Source: Ophiobolus disseminans
Lineage: Eukaryota; Ascomycota; Dothideomycetes; Pleosporales; Phaeosphaeriaceae
Length of the DNA: 64,000 nt
NCBI GenBank assembly: GCA_010093685.1
Contig: MU006221.1
Location: 1,085,491-1,149,490, forward strand
Direction: 5' to 3'
This document shows, piece by piece, positions 46,888-58,561 of this stretch. Numbering within the stretch: the first letter of the stretch is position 1; the number at the start of each line of letters is the position of its first letter. The notes under the pieces were generated by a model. It saw nothing but the letters and a program-made list of their open reading frames with translations. It had not been told where the DNA came from and did no database searches. The position numbers and the translations under genes were made by a program.

Positions 46888-46896
46888 ATGAAATGA
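46888..46896 (+). promoter_or_regulatory. Two-codon uORF overlapping the TBCD start
   Basis: ATG AAA TGA, whose stop codon shares bases with the main start (ATGA at 46893-46896). Scanning ribosomes that use the first ATG would stop exactly on the main ATG, so the arrangement could lower or couple translation. Confidence 0.45.
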
Positions 46897-49800
46897 GTAC
46901 CGGTGACGATGACGATGTTAAGCTTCAGCGAGCATCTGCCTCGCTCATTGCCGATTTTGAGCGCCTGCTCCCTCTTCTGCTCCGCAAACGCAAGCATGAC
47001 TCAATTCCCATTGAGCTCATGCACAGGGCCTGTTATCTGGTACAAATCCTCGTGGTATGTGAAGGACGCAGCTCTAATGCTATTAGATTGAACCTTTTCA
47101 AGAGGACCCTCAGATCCTGGATACCCATTTCAAGACCTTCATACCACCTCTTGTTGCAGGCTACCTAGGAACCCTCAATGCCACTGCACATGAGAAGCCT
47201 AAGAAAGGCCATGCTCCGCTTTCACATGCAATATGCTTCATTCTCAACACCTTCTGCAAAGTGCGAGGCGAGAAGGTCATAAAAGGCTTCTTCAACAACG
47301 AGCCACGCTACCTTCTACCAATACTCAACGAGCTCGAGACTGGGCGCAACTACAAGACAGCCGACCACACTGAGCTTAACCAATCTGTCGTACCCTGGGT
47401 TGAGCGCTACATTCTCCTGTCATGGCTATCACATTTGTTGTTGGCCCCGTTTCCCTTGGAGTCCATATCTGCCCTACAGCCTTCAGAAGAAACCTCGGCC
47501 CTTCTCGACATCGAACTACCTCCCAACGTCCCTGGCGTTACTCTTCGCGTTATGACTGTGTGCATTGAGGGTTTGCATTCAGCTTCGAAAGAGAGGGCCG
47601 CGGCTGCAAATTTGCTCGTAAAATTGTCTGTACGTCCAGATATGCAGCAACTTGGGCTGCTCGATATCTTGGTTAGGTGGTCCCTTTCATTTTTCAGCAA
47701 GGCGACAGAAGGTCAAACAGACATACATCAGTGCCTCGGAGTCCTTTCGTTCTTGTCCGGCCTTGTTGCATCAGCTACGAACGAGGAACTCGGATCTGCG
47801 CTATTGACGATATACAGTGCTTGTCGACGTATACTGGATCAGGAGAGCCTTGCATTCGTTAAGTTGTCCGCCGTCGCACGCAAAACCATCGTGAAGATCC
47901 TACGCAACATCGTCGTACATTGCCTGCAACCCGGTTTTACCTTGGTCGAGCTGGATGCTACAACCATCCTGGAAGAAGTCATTGAGTTCTTGCTGGAAGC
48001 TGTAGCCGATGGGGACACACCTGTGAGGTATGGGGCAAGCAAAGCGCTCAGTGTCATTGCTCTGAAACTGGACCCGGAAATGGCCGAAGAAGTGGTGGAG
48101 GCCATTCTTGGATCACTCAATGAGAGCGTTTATTGGCAGGGCTCTAAGCGTAATCTCAGTGGCGTCAACCCACTTCGTTGGCATGGACTGACGTTGACTT
48201 TGGCACAGCTGTTGTACCGCAAGGCCATATCGACGAACGTTTTGCCTGACGTTCTGAATGCTCTCTTGCTATCTTTGAGTTTTGAGCAGCGATCCCCTAC
48301 CGGTGGGTCTATTGGTACGAATGTTCGCGACTCTGCCTGCTTTGGCGTATGGGCACTGTCTCGACGTTACGCCACAAACGACCTTCTCCAAGTAGAGACT
48401 GCCTCGATTCGAGCTTGTGAGCACAACAAAGCACTCTCAGTACCACAGGCACTCGCAATCGAACTAGTCACCGTCGCTTGCCTTGACCCGGCTGGCAACA
48501 TCAGAAGAGGCTCCTCTGCCGCTCTACAAGAGTTGATCGGCAGACACCCGAACACGATCGAGCAAGGTATACCGATGGTACAAGTGGTCGACTTCCACGC
48601 GGTGGGTCTGCGGCAGCGGGCGATGTGTGATGTAGCAATAAGGGCTGCAGAGCTACAGCCGCTGTACTGGGAGGCGCTGTTCGATTGCTTACTCGGCTGG
48701 AGAGGGACTGGTTCGCTAGACACCGACTCCCGCCTCTTCGCTGCGAAGGCCGTAGGACTCTTGTCACGGGGCAGGAATGCAGAGGTGGCAAGGCGGATGT
48801 CGGATCAGATTTGCAGTCAGCTTGCAACTCTTCGACCTCGCGAAGTTGAGGAGCGCCAGGGCCTTGTCTCAGCTATTGCGGCTCTTGTAGACGTTGCGAA
48901 TGCTCCAAGAGATGCTAACGATAAGCAGGCTGCAGAGGAGACGGCGCAGTCCACAAAAGCAGTTCTGGTTCATCTTTGGCAGCTGCTGAACAAGGATCTG
49001 AAGCTGGAGGACAAGGCGTTCACATCTCCAGCCCTAAGACCAGAGTTGACCGCATCGTCGGTATTACACTTCATTGCAGCTATCGCTACACTGACCAACC
49101 AACTACCGAAAAAGTATTGGCCAGAGAAGCTCCCTACGACAGAGATAGCTCGGATCCTAAATCTATGCTTGAGCCGCCACGAAGATAATGTGCTCAAGGC
49201 CATCATGGCTACTGTACCACCCGTGCTATCGCTTCTGTCGAACGGTTCTCTAACGCTGCAAGACACGATGTTGAGCGAGTGGATGGCAAAGCTTGAAAAT
49301 GAAGCTTCTTACAACAGTTCACGGTGTTCCGGTCATACAGTGGCTCTTGGAGCTGCTTACTCGGAAGTCAGCCCAAGAGCTGGTGATTACGCCGCAACAA
49401 GCGCCAAGGACACTCAAAGGCGTATCGTACAAGTTCTCACCTTCCGATGTACCTCTGCCGTTGCCATTGAAGCTCGAAGGGTAGCATTGCGCGCATTGGC
49501 AGTACTCATACGTAACACGAAAGAGCTAGAATACGATGTCGAGAGTCAGATCACAACTGCGCTACACATCGCGCTGAATGACTACACGATCACCGAGCGC
49601 GGCGACGTTGGATCGCTTGTGCGCATCGAAGCTCTCGAGACTGTGGGTGCAGGTTGGGCTTCCAGTACTCTACGAGCTGCAGCGAGTGAGACGCATGAAC
49701 AAGTCTACGCCGATGTTCTTCGTCTCTCCCTCGAAAAGCTTGACAAGATTCGCGCTATTGCTGCGCGAGTTCTGAAATCACGTCTTGCGGGACAGGTAGT

Positions 49801-50568
49801 GTACACCGATACTACGCCTGAGGATGTTTCTTCCACGGCCTACTTCATCGAAGCTCTACGAGCATTCCAGTCGGCCACCTCGAAGGGGGTCAAGGAGGCC
49901 ATATGCCTTGGATACATCAACTCCGCTGGCATGGGCTCTGAGTCAGTCGCTCAAAATGCTCGTGATGCTCTTATTGGTTTTGTTGACGAGTTGCCGGCGG
50001 ACTGCGATGCAGGGACCGAACAACTTTCGTTGGCCGATCTTGCGGGCTGTATATTGAGCCTGCTGAAAGACAACATTGATAACGACAGAGTCTTGATTCC
50101 GCTACTGGAGACGATGGCGTTTCTTTTTGACATGCAAGTTATGCATCGTCTTATCCCAACTGCCTTCAAGTACGTATCGTGGAATGGAGTGTGACCACGT
50201 AGTTGCTAACAGCGATAGCTTCCGATCCCTCCTATCCTCCACGCAAAAAGCACATTTCAAGTCCACACACATTCAAAAGCTCCACCTCGCCTTAGATGTG
50301 TACCGGGGTTTGGGCGACATTCCAGCAACTCGTACCGATACCCTAGCAAAGGTGGCAAATATGCTTTTGCACCCCTTTCCCAAGGTATGTGAAACACTTT
50401 AACCGTGCTGCTAAGTGTATTGACCCAGGCCAGATACGTATGACCGCAGCGGAGACATTGTGGATTTTGACACAGCAAGATGCGCTGAAGTTACAGGACT
50501 GGAGCCTGCCATCTAAGAGCTTGAAGCCTGCTATGGAAAGTATCAAGAAAGCGCTGATAGTCGGATGA
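46893..50568 (+). CDS. Tubulin-folding cofactor D
   Basis: HEAT-repeat protein of the tubulin heterodimer assembly pathway (TBCD; Cin1/Alp1 in yeasts). Exons 46893-47039, 47087-50169, 50219-50384 and 50434-50568 join in phase to 1176 residues, the family size. The start is MSTGDDDDVKLQRAS. The diagnostic block IEPFQEDPQILDTHFKTFIPPLV crosses from exon 2, then comes CKVRGEKVIKGFFNNEPRYL and WVERYILLSWLSHLLLAPF. Helical repeats fill the rest (PVRYGASKALSVIA; DSACFGVWALSRRY). The end matches TBCD C-termini (LHPFPK|IRMTAAETLWIL). The first intron is taken as 47 nt (donor GTACAA); a donor 15 nt later (GTATGT) would leave only 32 nt. A start-stop uORF precedes the ATG. Confidence 0.92.
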
Positions 50569-50817
50569 TACAAGGGAATAAATGCATGGGGAAGGTGGCC
50601 ACTCGTGCTCTGCAGTTTTGGTGTTTGTTGACCCTGCATGCCTAGCGTGGCACCCAATCTTTTTGGATATCTTTTCCCATGTTTATACTCGAGCTCCTTC
50701 AGAGCTACCTATCAAAAGCAAACGCACAATCGATAATGTAGTTATCCGCACGCTATTAGCATTCAATCCCCACACATACAAACCCGCTTCCTCGTTCAAC
50801 TAAGCTGCTACACAATT

Positions 50818-52180
50818 ATGTCGAGGTTGTTGCGGTTCTCGCCCCCGTCAGGCATGTACAGCATTAGCTCGATGCCTATAATTCGACGCTGCTACTTGTC
50901 CACTTTCAATAATAACGGCCTAACATGGGGGGAAGAACTTCTCCGATGCAATTACCACCACGAGCAATTTGAGAAAAATTACCAATTACCGAGTGTGCCC
51001 GTAATGCAGCCGCACATCAGAGCTTATCCTCAAGTCGTCCACACTTTCAAGCGAGCAACTTGGACGTGGGCTGCACACCAAGGCAAAAACATAAAATATC
51101 TGCAACGGGGCGACATACTTAGACTTGCATCATGGAACTTGTATTGTCACAGACCAGGCGTCAAGAAGCGCGCGTCGGCAGCAATAGCTCATCTGAAAAA
51201 CTTGTTTGGGAGTTCGCCTAATCAACTTGTGGTCATGCTGCAGGAGGTTCAAAGCGAAGCTCTTCCAGCGATATGCAAACATCCTTGGGTCCAACAGAAC
51301 TTCGCTATCACCAACATCGAGCCGCTTGACGATGTCTGGCACGAAACTCTCGGCCCTTCTTTCATCATGCGCGAGTGCTTATGAAAGCACATCATTCCCT
51401 AACGCTAATGCTTATTCCAAAGTCATTTTCCGTCCTAAGCTGCTTCCGAGTCCCGTTCAAATCGGATATGGGAAGGGACGTGCTTGTAGTCGATGTCGCC
51501 ATCAACTCGGCATCCATCAATGGCAAACAACAAGCTCTTAGACTCTGTACCACCCATCTCGATGGCGGGTATATTCAGTTCAAGCGCCTTGGGCAATTGA
51601 GCCGGGTCTCAGACATCCTCAGGGATCAGTCGGTTTTAGAATACAAGGTCGTAGCAGGCATAGTTGGAGGCGACATGAATCCCAGCAACAATAGCGAGGA
51701 AACCATCCATGAGCATCCACTGGTGAACTTAAAAGACGTGAGGTATGACGTACCTCCGCCACCGACACCTGTGTTGGAACCTCTCCAACGTGACACCGCC
51801 GACAGATGGGCGTGTGGAAACACATGGGGCTATCAACCGCGTAAGGGGGGTCGAAGAAAGGATCGAATCATGTATCTTGGCGAGCTAGATACCGTGGCCC
51901 TCGATGAGCCTCAGGACACCAACGGAAGGGTCGGGCGCTTTGGAATGGGGCTGAAGACTAAAGTCAAGGCGTGGGAAACTTGGCATGGGAGAATTCGAGT
52001 CGACCGAGGAGAATGGAAGGAAGAAAATGTAGTGCATCATTGGCCGGAAGTACAAGTATGGAGGATCTGAAAGCCCAAGATGATCTTGGGAGAGGATTTA
52101 AACTGAGAAAGATTGAAGCCTGGGTCAGTGATCACTTCGGTATCGCGGTGGGTGTTCGAGTACCCGAAAACAACGGTTGA
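50818..52180 (+). pseudogene. EEP-fold phosphohydrolase with a frameshift
   Basis: Endonuclease/exonuclease/phosphatase (EEP) fold. The catalytic motifs are all visible but in two frames before the intron. Frame 1 (50818-~51384) has RLASWNLYCH and MLQEVQSEA. The next frame (about 51385-52055) has SCFRVPFKSDMGRDVLVVDV, LCTTHLDGG, GGDMNPSN and KDRIMYLG. A 56-nt intron (52056-52111, GTATGG..GAAAG) leads in phase to IEAWVSDHFGIAV, the final Asp-His motif. Frame 1 ends FIMRECL at a TGA (51382-51384), and the continuation is one base out of phase; no GT-AG pair there repairs it. So either one base is lost (decay or assembly error) or the gene is expressed by frameshift. The substrate cannot be told; related fungal proteins are uncharacterised. 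Confidence 0.7.
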
Positions 52181-52301
52181 ACTCTCGGATTGGACATAAC
52201 GACATAATCAATGTAATCAAACTTGATGTATCCAGCACGCGATGACTTCCCATCAGTTCAGACTTTCATACACCCTTTCCCACCCCAGCGTAGATTCCGC
52301 T

Positions 52302-52907
52302 CTACTTCCTCACCGGAAAGTCAATAGCCTCCAAATTCGTCCCCTGCACCTCCCCTCCCCTCGCAGCCGTAATCAGTCCATCCAACCAATCCTGATGCCC
52401 TAACAACATCTTGTTCGGCTTCTGCTCCTCCCACTCCTTGAAAATCGGCCCGATCTGGCTCTCCTGCGTCAGGATGCGTACGCGCTGGCCATCAAGATCC
52501 TCAATCAGCCATGCGTGGTAGATTTCTAGGCCCTCGGGCGTCTTGCTGCTCCATGCAATGCGCCCTGGTCTCCCGTTTGATTCGGGGGCCTCAGACTCTT
52601 CGACTGTGCATGTTAGGGGCGGGAAGCCGAAAGTGCTGAATTTGAAGACGTTGGATTTGTGGAGGAATGTGCCTGGAAGTGGTTAGTAAGTATTCTTTAC
52701 TTTCGACTGTACGTGAAGTATACCGGAGTCGGGTGGTGTGATTTCGTCGCAATTTTTGTAGTAGGACTCCCACTTTGAGATGTTGGCGAGGAGAGCCCAG
52801 ACTTGCGTGCTGGTGATGTGTTTGGCGATGCGCTCGTTGGAGACGAAGTTGTCGGTTGTGCCAGGCATAAAGTGCTTAGGCCAGATGACTGAGGATTGTG
52901 TGGACAT
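52302..52907 (-). CDS. SRPBCC-domain protein
   Basis: Exons 52724-52907 and 52302-52672 with a 51-nt intron (GTATAC..TTACTAACCACTTCCAG) join to 184 residues. The pattern is that of the START/Bet v 1-like SRPBCC fold: an N-terminal strand (FVSNERIAKHI), then TSTQVWALLANISKWESYYKN, GTFLHKSNVFKFSTFGFPPLTCTV, ARIAWSS-like GRIAWSSKTPEGLEIYHAWLIEDLDGQRVRI and a long C-terminal helix (KEWEEQKPNKMLLGHQDWLDGLI). No signal peptide. Such proteins bind small hydrophobic ligands; the ligand is unknown. Confidence 0.85.
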
Positions 52908-53442
52908 TGTATAGGATGATAAAATTAAAGGGATGTGTATCAATTGTGTGATGCGTGGATGGTTAGGTAGCGGTTGGGATGGCTGGAGTCAGGTAGCAAC
53001 GACCTCAACAAAGATCATAAAGTAGCTATGAACCAGTGACAACTACATGCACCACTCAAAGCTTTGTGCACTAAAACAGTGCTTGGAACGATGATCAACC
53101 AAGTGGCGGAGAGCAGAGGTCGCCGCTTTCTTTGAAAGATCGGCAGGGTCTCAACGTCATCATGAAGTATATACTTGAGAGGTGACTTTGGAACAACATT
53201 TGGCTTAAACAAGACATTGTATGAGATTGCTATGACTGTACGCTACTTGATACATCAGGTGTGTGTATTCAGTCATGTTAGAATAGCTTTTTGTTCTTGC
53301 GGACCAGTAAAGCGGACGATTTTCAGAGTCCGACCAAAGTTGGACGGCTCTATTCTATGGTGGGCCCTCTAGGTACGAAAGTATGCTTGTAAAGAGTTTC
53401 GCTGCCTTCAACAGTAACTTCTTTGTGTATAATAGGGTGGCG
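52908..53442. other. Intergenic, no gene seen
   Basis: AT-rich promoter region of the SRPBCC gene (-) and 3' side of the orphan ORF (-). No feature recognised. Confidence 0.4.
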
Positions 53443-54306
53443 TCAATACCGTTGTGCGTTCGTCGCTCTCATCTGCTCCTCACTCATCCTCATATCCGCC
53501 CATCGATTATGCGTTTCTGTCGTCGGAGGTTCATAGTTCGCTGGATCGGCATACCAAAATGCTCCCGACTGAACTTGATCGTGTCCGTCAGCCGTATGGG
53601 GTGCCTGTGGGACAAGAGGCAAACAACCGCATCTCGGGTCACTGCAGTAATACTCATATGACCTCCTGTCTATCATTGCAAGTCGCCTCGCTTCCTCTGC
53701 GTGATTGAGAACATGCGAAGGAGGCGGGTACGGTGCGTATGCTTCATTGCTGACTGGTGTGATGCCCTCGAACAGATATAAGCTCCCATTTTGAGGGACA
53801 TAATGGTGGATGGCGCTCAGTGGGTGGTCTCTGGTGAACTGGGTCTGTACTTGGAGCTGGCGGTTTGGATATGGTGCCGAGTTCGCTTGGTCGTACCATT
53901 GAGGTCTGTTGTCGACCCTCATCTCCTGCTTTTCTAGATTTTCCTGAGCATGCGTGTAGGTAGCCGGCAATGTTTCTCGGTAGTATTCGGGCGATATGGC
54001 TTCTTGCTTGCCGGTCCAGCTACATGAGCTCTTGTTTTCCTGAGCATGCGTGTAGGTAGCCAGCGATGTCTCCTGATAGTATTCGGGCGACGCGGCTTCT
54101 TGTTTGCCGGTCCAGCTACTTGAGCTCGTGTCGTACAGGTTCTCGGGTATCGAGGCAGACCTAGCTAGCCGCTCCTCGCAACTTCGTTTCGTTTCGTTGT
54201 GTTGTTGGAAAGTCTGGTGGTCGTTGGCAAATGTCTGTGAATGTCTTGGAGTGACTGTGCTGCTGATCAGAGCAGCAAAATCGACGAGGTGATCTAGCGC
54301 ATTCAT
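53443..54306 (-). CDS. Orphan protein with tandem internal repeat
   Basis: Single open frame of 287 residues starting MNALDHLVDFAALISS. It is rich in Tyr, Gln, Ser and Pro. Residues ~62-93 and ~94-125 are a near-identical duplication: each holds SWTGKQEA.SPEYY.ET..ATYTHAQEN. The C-terminal half has LNHAEEARRLAMIDRRSYEYYCSDPRCGC. No known domain, signal peptide or membrane segment is seen. It may be lineage-specific. The intact frame across the repeat argues for selection, but expression is unknown. Confidence 0.6.
   Translation of the reverse strand: MNALDHLVDFAALISSTVTPRHSQTFANDHQTFQQHNETKRSCEERLARSASIPENLYDTSSSSWTGKQEAASPEYYQETSLATYTHAQENKSSCSWTGKQEAISPEYYRETLPATYTHAQENLEKQEMRVDNRPQWYDQANSAPYPNRQLQVQTQFTRDHPLSAIHHYVPQNGSLYLFEGITPVSNEAYAPYPPPSHVLNHAEEARRLAMIDRRSYEYYCSDPRCGCLPLVPQAPHTADGHDQVQSGAFWYADPANYEPPTTETHNRWADMRMSEEQMRATNAQRY
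53939..54130. repeat. 96-bp tandem duplication inside a gene
   Basis: Two copies, about 53939-54034 and 54035-54130, share long identical stretches (for example GAGCATGCGTGTAGGTAGCC in both). The period of 96 bp (32 codons) keeps the reading frame of the gene at 53443-54306. The copies differ at scattered bases, mostly conservative at protein level. Confidence 0.85.
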
Positions 54307-56306
54307 TTTTGGGTTTGCAATGAATCAACTGCAGCGATAGCGAGACATGATGCGGACACCCATCGGAGGTGACAGAAATAGCCTCGTCCTGTGTTCTTCG
54401 GGTGAAACAGAACCTTCTGTTACACTGGTTGAGTTCTGATCTTCTCGTCCCACAATTCTCGAGAAGATCCTCTCACAAATGCAGAGCAAGGACTCTGGTG
54501 CTTTCCCGGTGAGTGGCTTGTTCGACCGCTACCTGTGGACAAAATTCTCAAGTGACTATAACCAAAAGCGACAGAGATCGGCGAGCGCACAGCTTCTTGT
54601 CCAGTGGAACTTGGTCAACCACGACCCAGATCCCATTCCCTAGGGCTCCTCGTTGTAGAGACTACACCACTCATCGACTGAGCATATTGAGCTTCTCCAT
54701 GAACACTGCTTCGAGAGAGGTTAGGTGCTTTGGATCAAGTTACCTTTGTGCTTGGGTGTTAGAGACCTTGTTGAGTGCGTTGCGCAATCTAACTGTTGTG
54801 GACAAAGAGTGACCTATGTGACGTTAGCACGGCTTCACTGAGTCCAGTAGCATAAACGCCAAGAATAACACGAGATTTGGACCTGCTTACAAAAGAAACT
54901 GGCACCATAGAGCCTTCCGCATTCATATGCTCCACCAAGCATAATCTGAAGGATGTCTGACGAAATTTTGCAACCACACAACCCACAGATGCTCATTCTT
55001 AGCTCCTGTTCCTTTGACGCCCATAAATTACTTATTTCGTGAATGCTCGACCTCATCCACTACCAATTTCTCTTGTAATCCCCCCAGGCATAACCGGGAG
55101 GTTCAACCCAATCATGGTCGGCAAGCTTGCCCAGGTGCGTTTGCGCCAACGGCATGCCATGTAAAAGTGATCTAGACTCCGGTTACCCCAGAACGGGTCG
55201 AGACTAGTCAGCAGCCATGAGGAAGAAAATAAATCTACCAGTCAGTAGCTTGGCGTGAAGCTGGTGTCAGGGTGTACATTGACGAAATATGCAGAAGCGA
55301 GGCGCCCAAGACGGCTTAATCCCGTGAGAGCCTCGTGAACAGAACAGGTAGGCGGGTCCATCGATTTTCGACTAAAGCAGGTACGTATGTAACATCGGAA
55401 GCTGTTGAGGAGGTGCACCGATGTACAACGTGCACGAGACTTGCCTGGAAAGAGGCATAGACCAATACATTCACCAGGTCGTAGCACGATTAATTCATCA
55501 CATATGAACTAATTTCTTGCCTGGAATTTCACCACACTTCGTGATGAATGTGTTCTCGATGTATGCCCCGTTTTGCGGCGAATGGTTTGCGCTTCGAGGA
55601 AGAGCATTGTGTCCATTTTCGGAGTAATGCGATGCGAAAAAGATGTTTGAGTGCGTGCAGGAGACGACTTCCGTGCTAAGCAGGCTCTCTCTGAACGCAT
55701 TCGGCGTGAGCTGCGCCTGAGCGTCGTGAAAATATGGGCTTGATGTAATTGACTTCCCATTGTGATCCTCGTTGATGTATTAATTAGAGCGAACTCTGAG
55801 GGAGGAGGAAGTGGGCAAGGCTTGCGCGGCCCGCAAAGCTGTGGCTTGCTGACCTCGGGCGCTTCAGCCGCAAAACGCCTTGACCTCCGCCGCACCTCTC
55901 TAAACCACCGGCATCAACCAAAAATTGGTTAATGTGCATCCTCACAATCCGACCTGTGTTGCGCGCATAAATATACTCCAGAAGTATATACGTTCTTAGT
56001 GCATTCATAACGGCCTGCAACATTCAAAACAATAACTTTTCACCATCACTACCGGTAACCTTGACATGACGTCCAGAAGACTACCCTCGGGATGATCGTC
56101 GACAACACGAATTTAAGACACGTTTTACCCCTGCCCCAATGCTCTAGCTGGCAATAGCGCACACCAAAGTTCTAAATTGGAAATGTAGTGGAGTTTACTC
56201 CATGCAGATACCTATTATCGCAATTGGTACTTGGCAATACCTCCAACAAGTCCTAATCTTCACTCTGTTGACTCTCACATTCGTTTACTGTTCTCTTCTT
56301 TTGCAG
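54307..56306. other. Gene-poor 2 kb region
   Basis: Between the orphan ORF (-) and the chitin-binding protein gene (+). Several short frames up to 128 codons, none convincing. The final part should contain the first exon and promoter of the chitin-binding gene, which I could not place with confidence. Confidence 0.35.
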
Positions 56307-57697
56307 TGGCTGCGCTTCGACTCTCATCATTCGGTCTGCTACTTTCCTTCTCATCTTGCTCACTCTGTTCGGGATTACCGCTCAACGCCAATGTGTGTCT
56401 CGAGATGCAACATGCGGCGGCAACAAAGGATATACCTGTCTTGGGTCTGGCCAGTCTTCGTTGTCTAGTCAAGAGTGAAAATGTTGACATCGAGACAGCC
56501 TGGGGTTCATGTTGCAGTCAATACGGATGGTGCAGCTCCAACGACAGCTATTGTGGCCAGGGATGTAACACTCAATTTGGCACGTGCAATGGTGGCGTTG
56601 TGTCTGCACGCTCGTCTGCCAGCAGTCGGACTGCGTCTGTCGCGCCTATTGCTACCCAACCAGTGACAATCAATGCAAGATGCGGCCCATCTTTTGGAGG
56701 CAGAACTTGCCTTGGGTCTCGTTGGGGTGATTGCTGTGGCCAGTACTCGTATTGTGGGTCGACGAGCGACTATTGCGCACCCCGGAATAATTGCCAGAAC
56801 GGTTACGGAAGATGCGACCCTGTCAGTTCCTCGAGCATGTCTACACGAACATCTTCTCGGTCCTCCTCATCAACGGTACGCTCTAGCAGCTCAACTACAA
56901 GCCGGTCTTCGACGCGTACGTCCTCGACGTCCATGTCTCCATCGGCTTCCCAGACGTCAACCCGGAGTTCCTTGACGACCACAGCCTCATCCTTCCAGAC
57001 GTTGACGCGTAGCTCATCATCCTCCAGCACGTCAATCGTAGCATTCTCTTCAAGTGATTCTAGCGCCAGCTCATCCGCGGTAACCGCAACGAGTTCCACG
57101 TTGTCATCAGGGACGCTTTCATCAACACCCAGCCCTTCAGCATTTTCTTTGCCCGTCTCAAGTGCAAGTACCTCAACCCAGTTGTCCACCAGCCTTTCGT
57201 CAGCAGTTACCAGCTCCTCGTCAGTCGTCACCAGCTCCTTGTCATCTATTGCCAGCTCTTCCACCCCAGCTGCTAATTCTCCTTCTCCAGCCGCTAGCTC
57301 ACCCAGTAGTTCGCCCTCGATTGACATGCCTTCCCTCACTCCAACTCCGACTCCGACTCCGACTCCATCTCCTACGCCAGCACCAGCCAGCCAGTGCACG
57401 TCCGGCGCTACTTTTAGGGGCGGAGGTCGAGCGAACAATGAGTACAGGATGGTATGTGATACGGTCTGTGGGGCAACACGTCTTCTTGAGAGAACCACTC
57501 AAGTCAACTTTACGTCTTGTGTGAAGGCCTGCGATTTCGACAAACCTTTTGGCGACGACGACTCCTCATTTACCACCGTTGTCGTCAACTTCTTCAAGGC
57601 GATCGGAGCCTGCGAATGGTACGCTTACGACGGTCCCGCTTCCACGCCAAATACAGATGCCAACTGTGCACTGATTGTGGACGAGTTTGCTCTTTGA
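56307..57697 (+). CDS. Secreted protein with two hevein-type chitin-binding domains
   Basis: After an acceptor (TTCTTTTGCAG, 56306) one frame gives LIIRSATFLLILLTLFGITA, a signal-peptide core, then CVSRDATCGGNKGYTCLGS. The second half of this ChtBD1 domain, WGSCCSQYGWCSSNDSYCGQGC, is in another frame. A 49-nt intron (56450-56498, GC..GACAG) joins them as TCLGSAWGSCCSQYG, the family consensus; a 31-nt GT-AG alternative (56468-56498) is also in phase. A complete second ChtBD1 follows (GPSFGGRTCLGSRWGDCCGQ). A long Ser/Thr-rich, probably O-glycosylated stalk comes next with a PTPTPTP run, then a C-terminal Cys domain (CTSGATFRGGGRANNEY ... CALIVDEFAL). No in-frame ATG is seen in the first exon, so the start lies in an unplaced upstream exon or is lost. 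Likely a wall or chitin-binding protein. Confidence 0.7.
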
Positions 57698-58561
57698 TCA
57701 GCAAGAGAAGATGTCCGATTTGAAGCTGTGGTCGATATGTAGTTAGTGCATGATACCGATGCTAGAAACTGGTGCTCTTCAGAATGTTAATGCACTATCA
57801 GCTGCCGATGCTGGCTACCCTACGGATACCGAAATGCTCCTGTGAGCCTTTTTCTGGCAGTCTGGCGTCTTCTGTCTGGATTTGGAAGTACGACAAGGGA
57901 TCTGGGTTGTTGAGAAACGCAATGATGGGTACACTCATGCATGCACTACTTATCACACAGTGTGGTCATTACGACAGCTGCTGGATATCTTTTCTAAAGT
58001 GCGATGATGTTGGTAGGAAGACAATAGAGCTTACAAACCTATCGTAGTACGCCGTTTCAATTCATCTCACGTTCCAGTCTGTTTAGTTCTCGTGTTTAGA
58101 ACCCAACGCAACCTTATAATAGAGCAAGCTACCGCATGAGTGCTCCCTCTCCTCACCTGACATCTTGTCGGTGGCAAGGCTGATCCTGTTCGCACAAACT
58201 GGGCTTAGCTCACGGCTATCGGCAAACCTCAATTTCCTGCCGTTCTGGAATTAAACCAGCTACAAGCATATCAACCAAGAGTATGTAGGTAACAAGTGGG
58301 TGCGTCGACGGTATAGAATATCACGCACTGTTAAAAGCAAAACCAAAGAGCACAATTTTCCATTTCGTTTTGAATCATGTCTCTGATGCTCAGCAGAGCG
58401 CAAGGTAGGACTGTTGACAAGCGTCGAATCAGGTATACAACCCTGCTGGACGCTACCCGCAAGCCCCCCTCGAAAAGCGATGCATCGATCTTAAGATAAG
58501 AAAGGCATAGCCCCGCTGTATCTACAACGGCTCTTAGTACGACCAGCAACAGCATGAAAAC
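57698..58561. other. Intergenic, no gene seen
   Basis: Between two plus-strand genes. No protein-like frame or repeat recognised. Confidence 0.4.

Noticed and set aside
47055..47086. 32-nt intron in TBCD (donor GTATGT)
   Set aside because: Shorter than the normal introns here; a 47-nt intron with donor GTACAA is equally in phase and of normal size. Kept only as an alternative.
55509..55895. 128-codon minus frame
   Set aside because: Arg/Ser-rich, no motif, no supporting signals.
56231..56480. N-terminal part of the long open frame as the start of the chitin-binding protein
   Set aside because: In this frame the first hevein Cys pattern is lost; another frame gives a proper signal peptide and DATCGGNKGYTCLGS.
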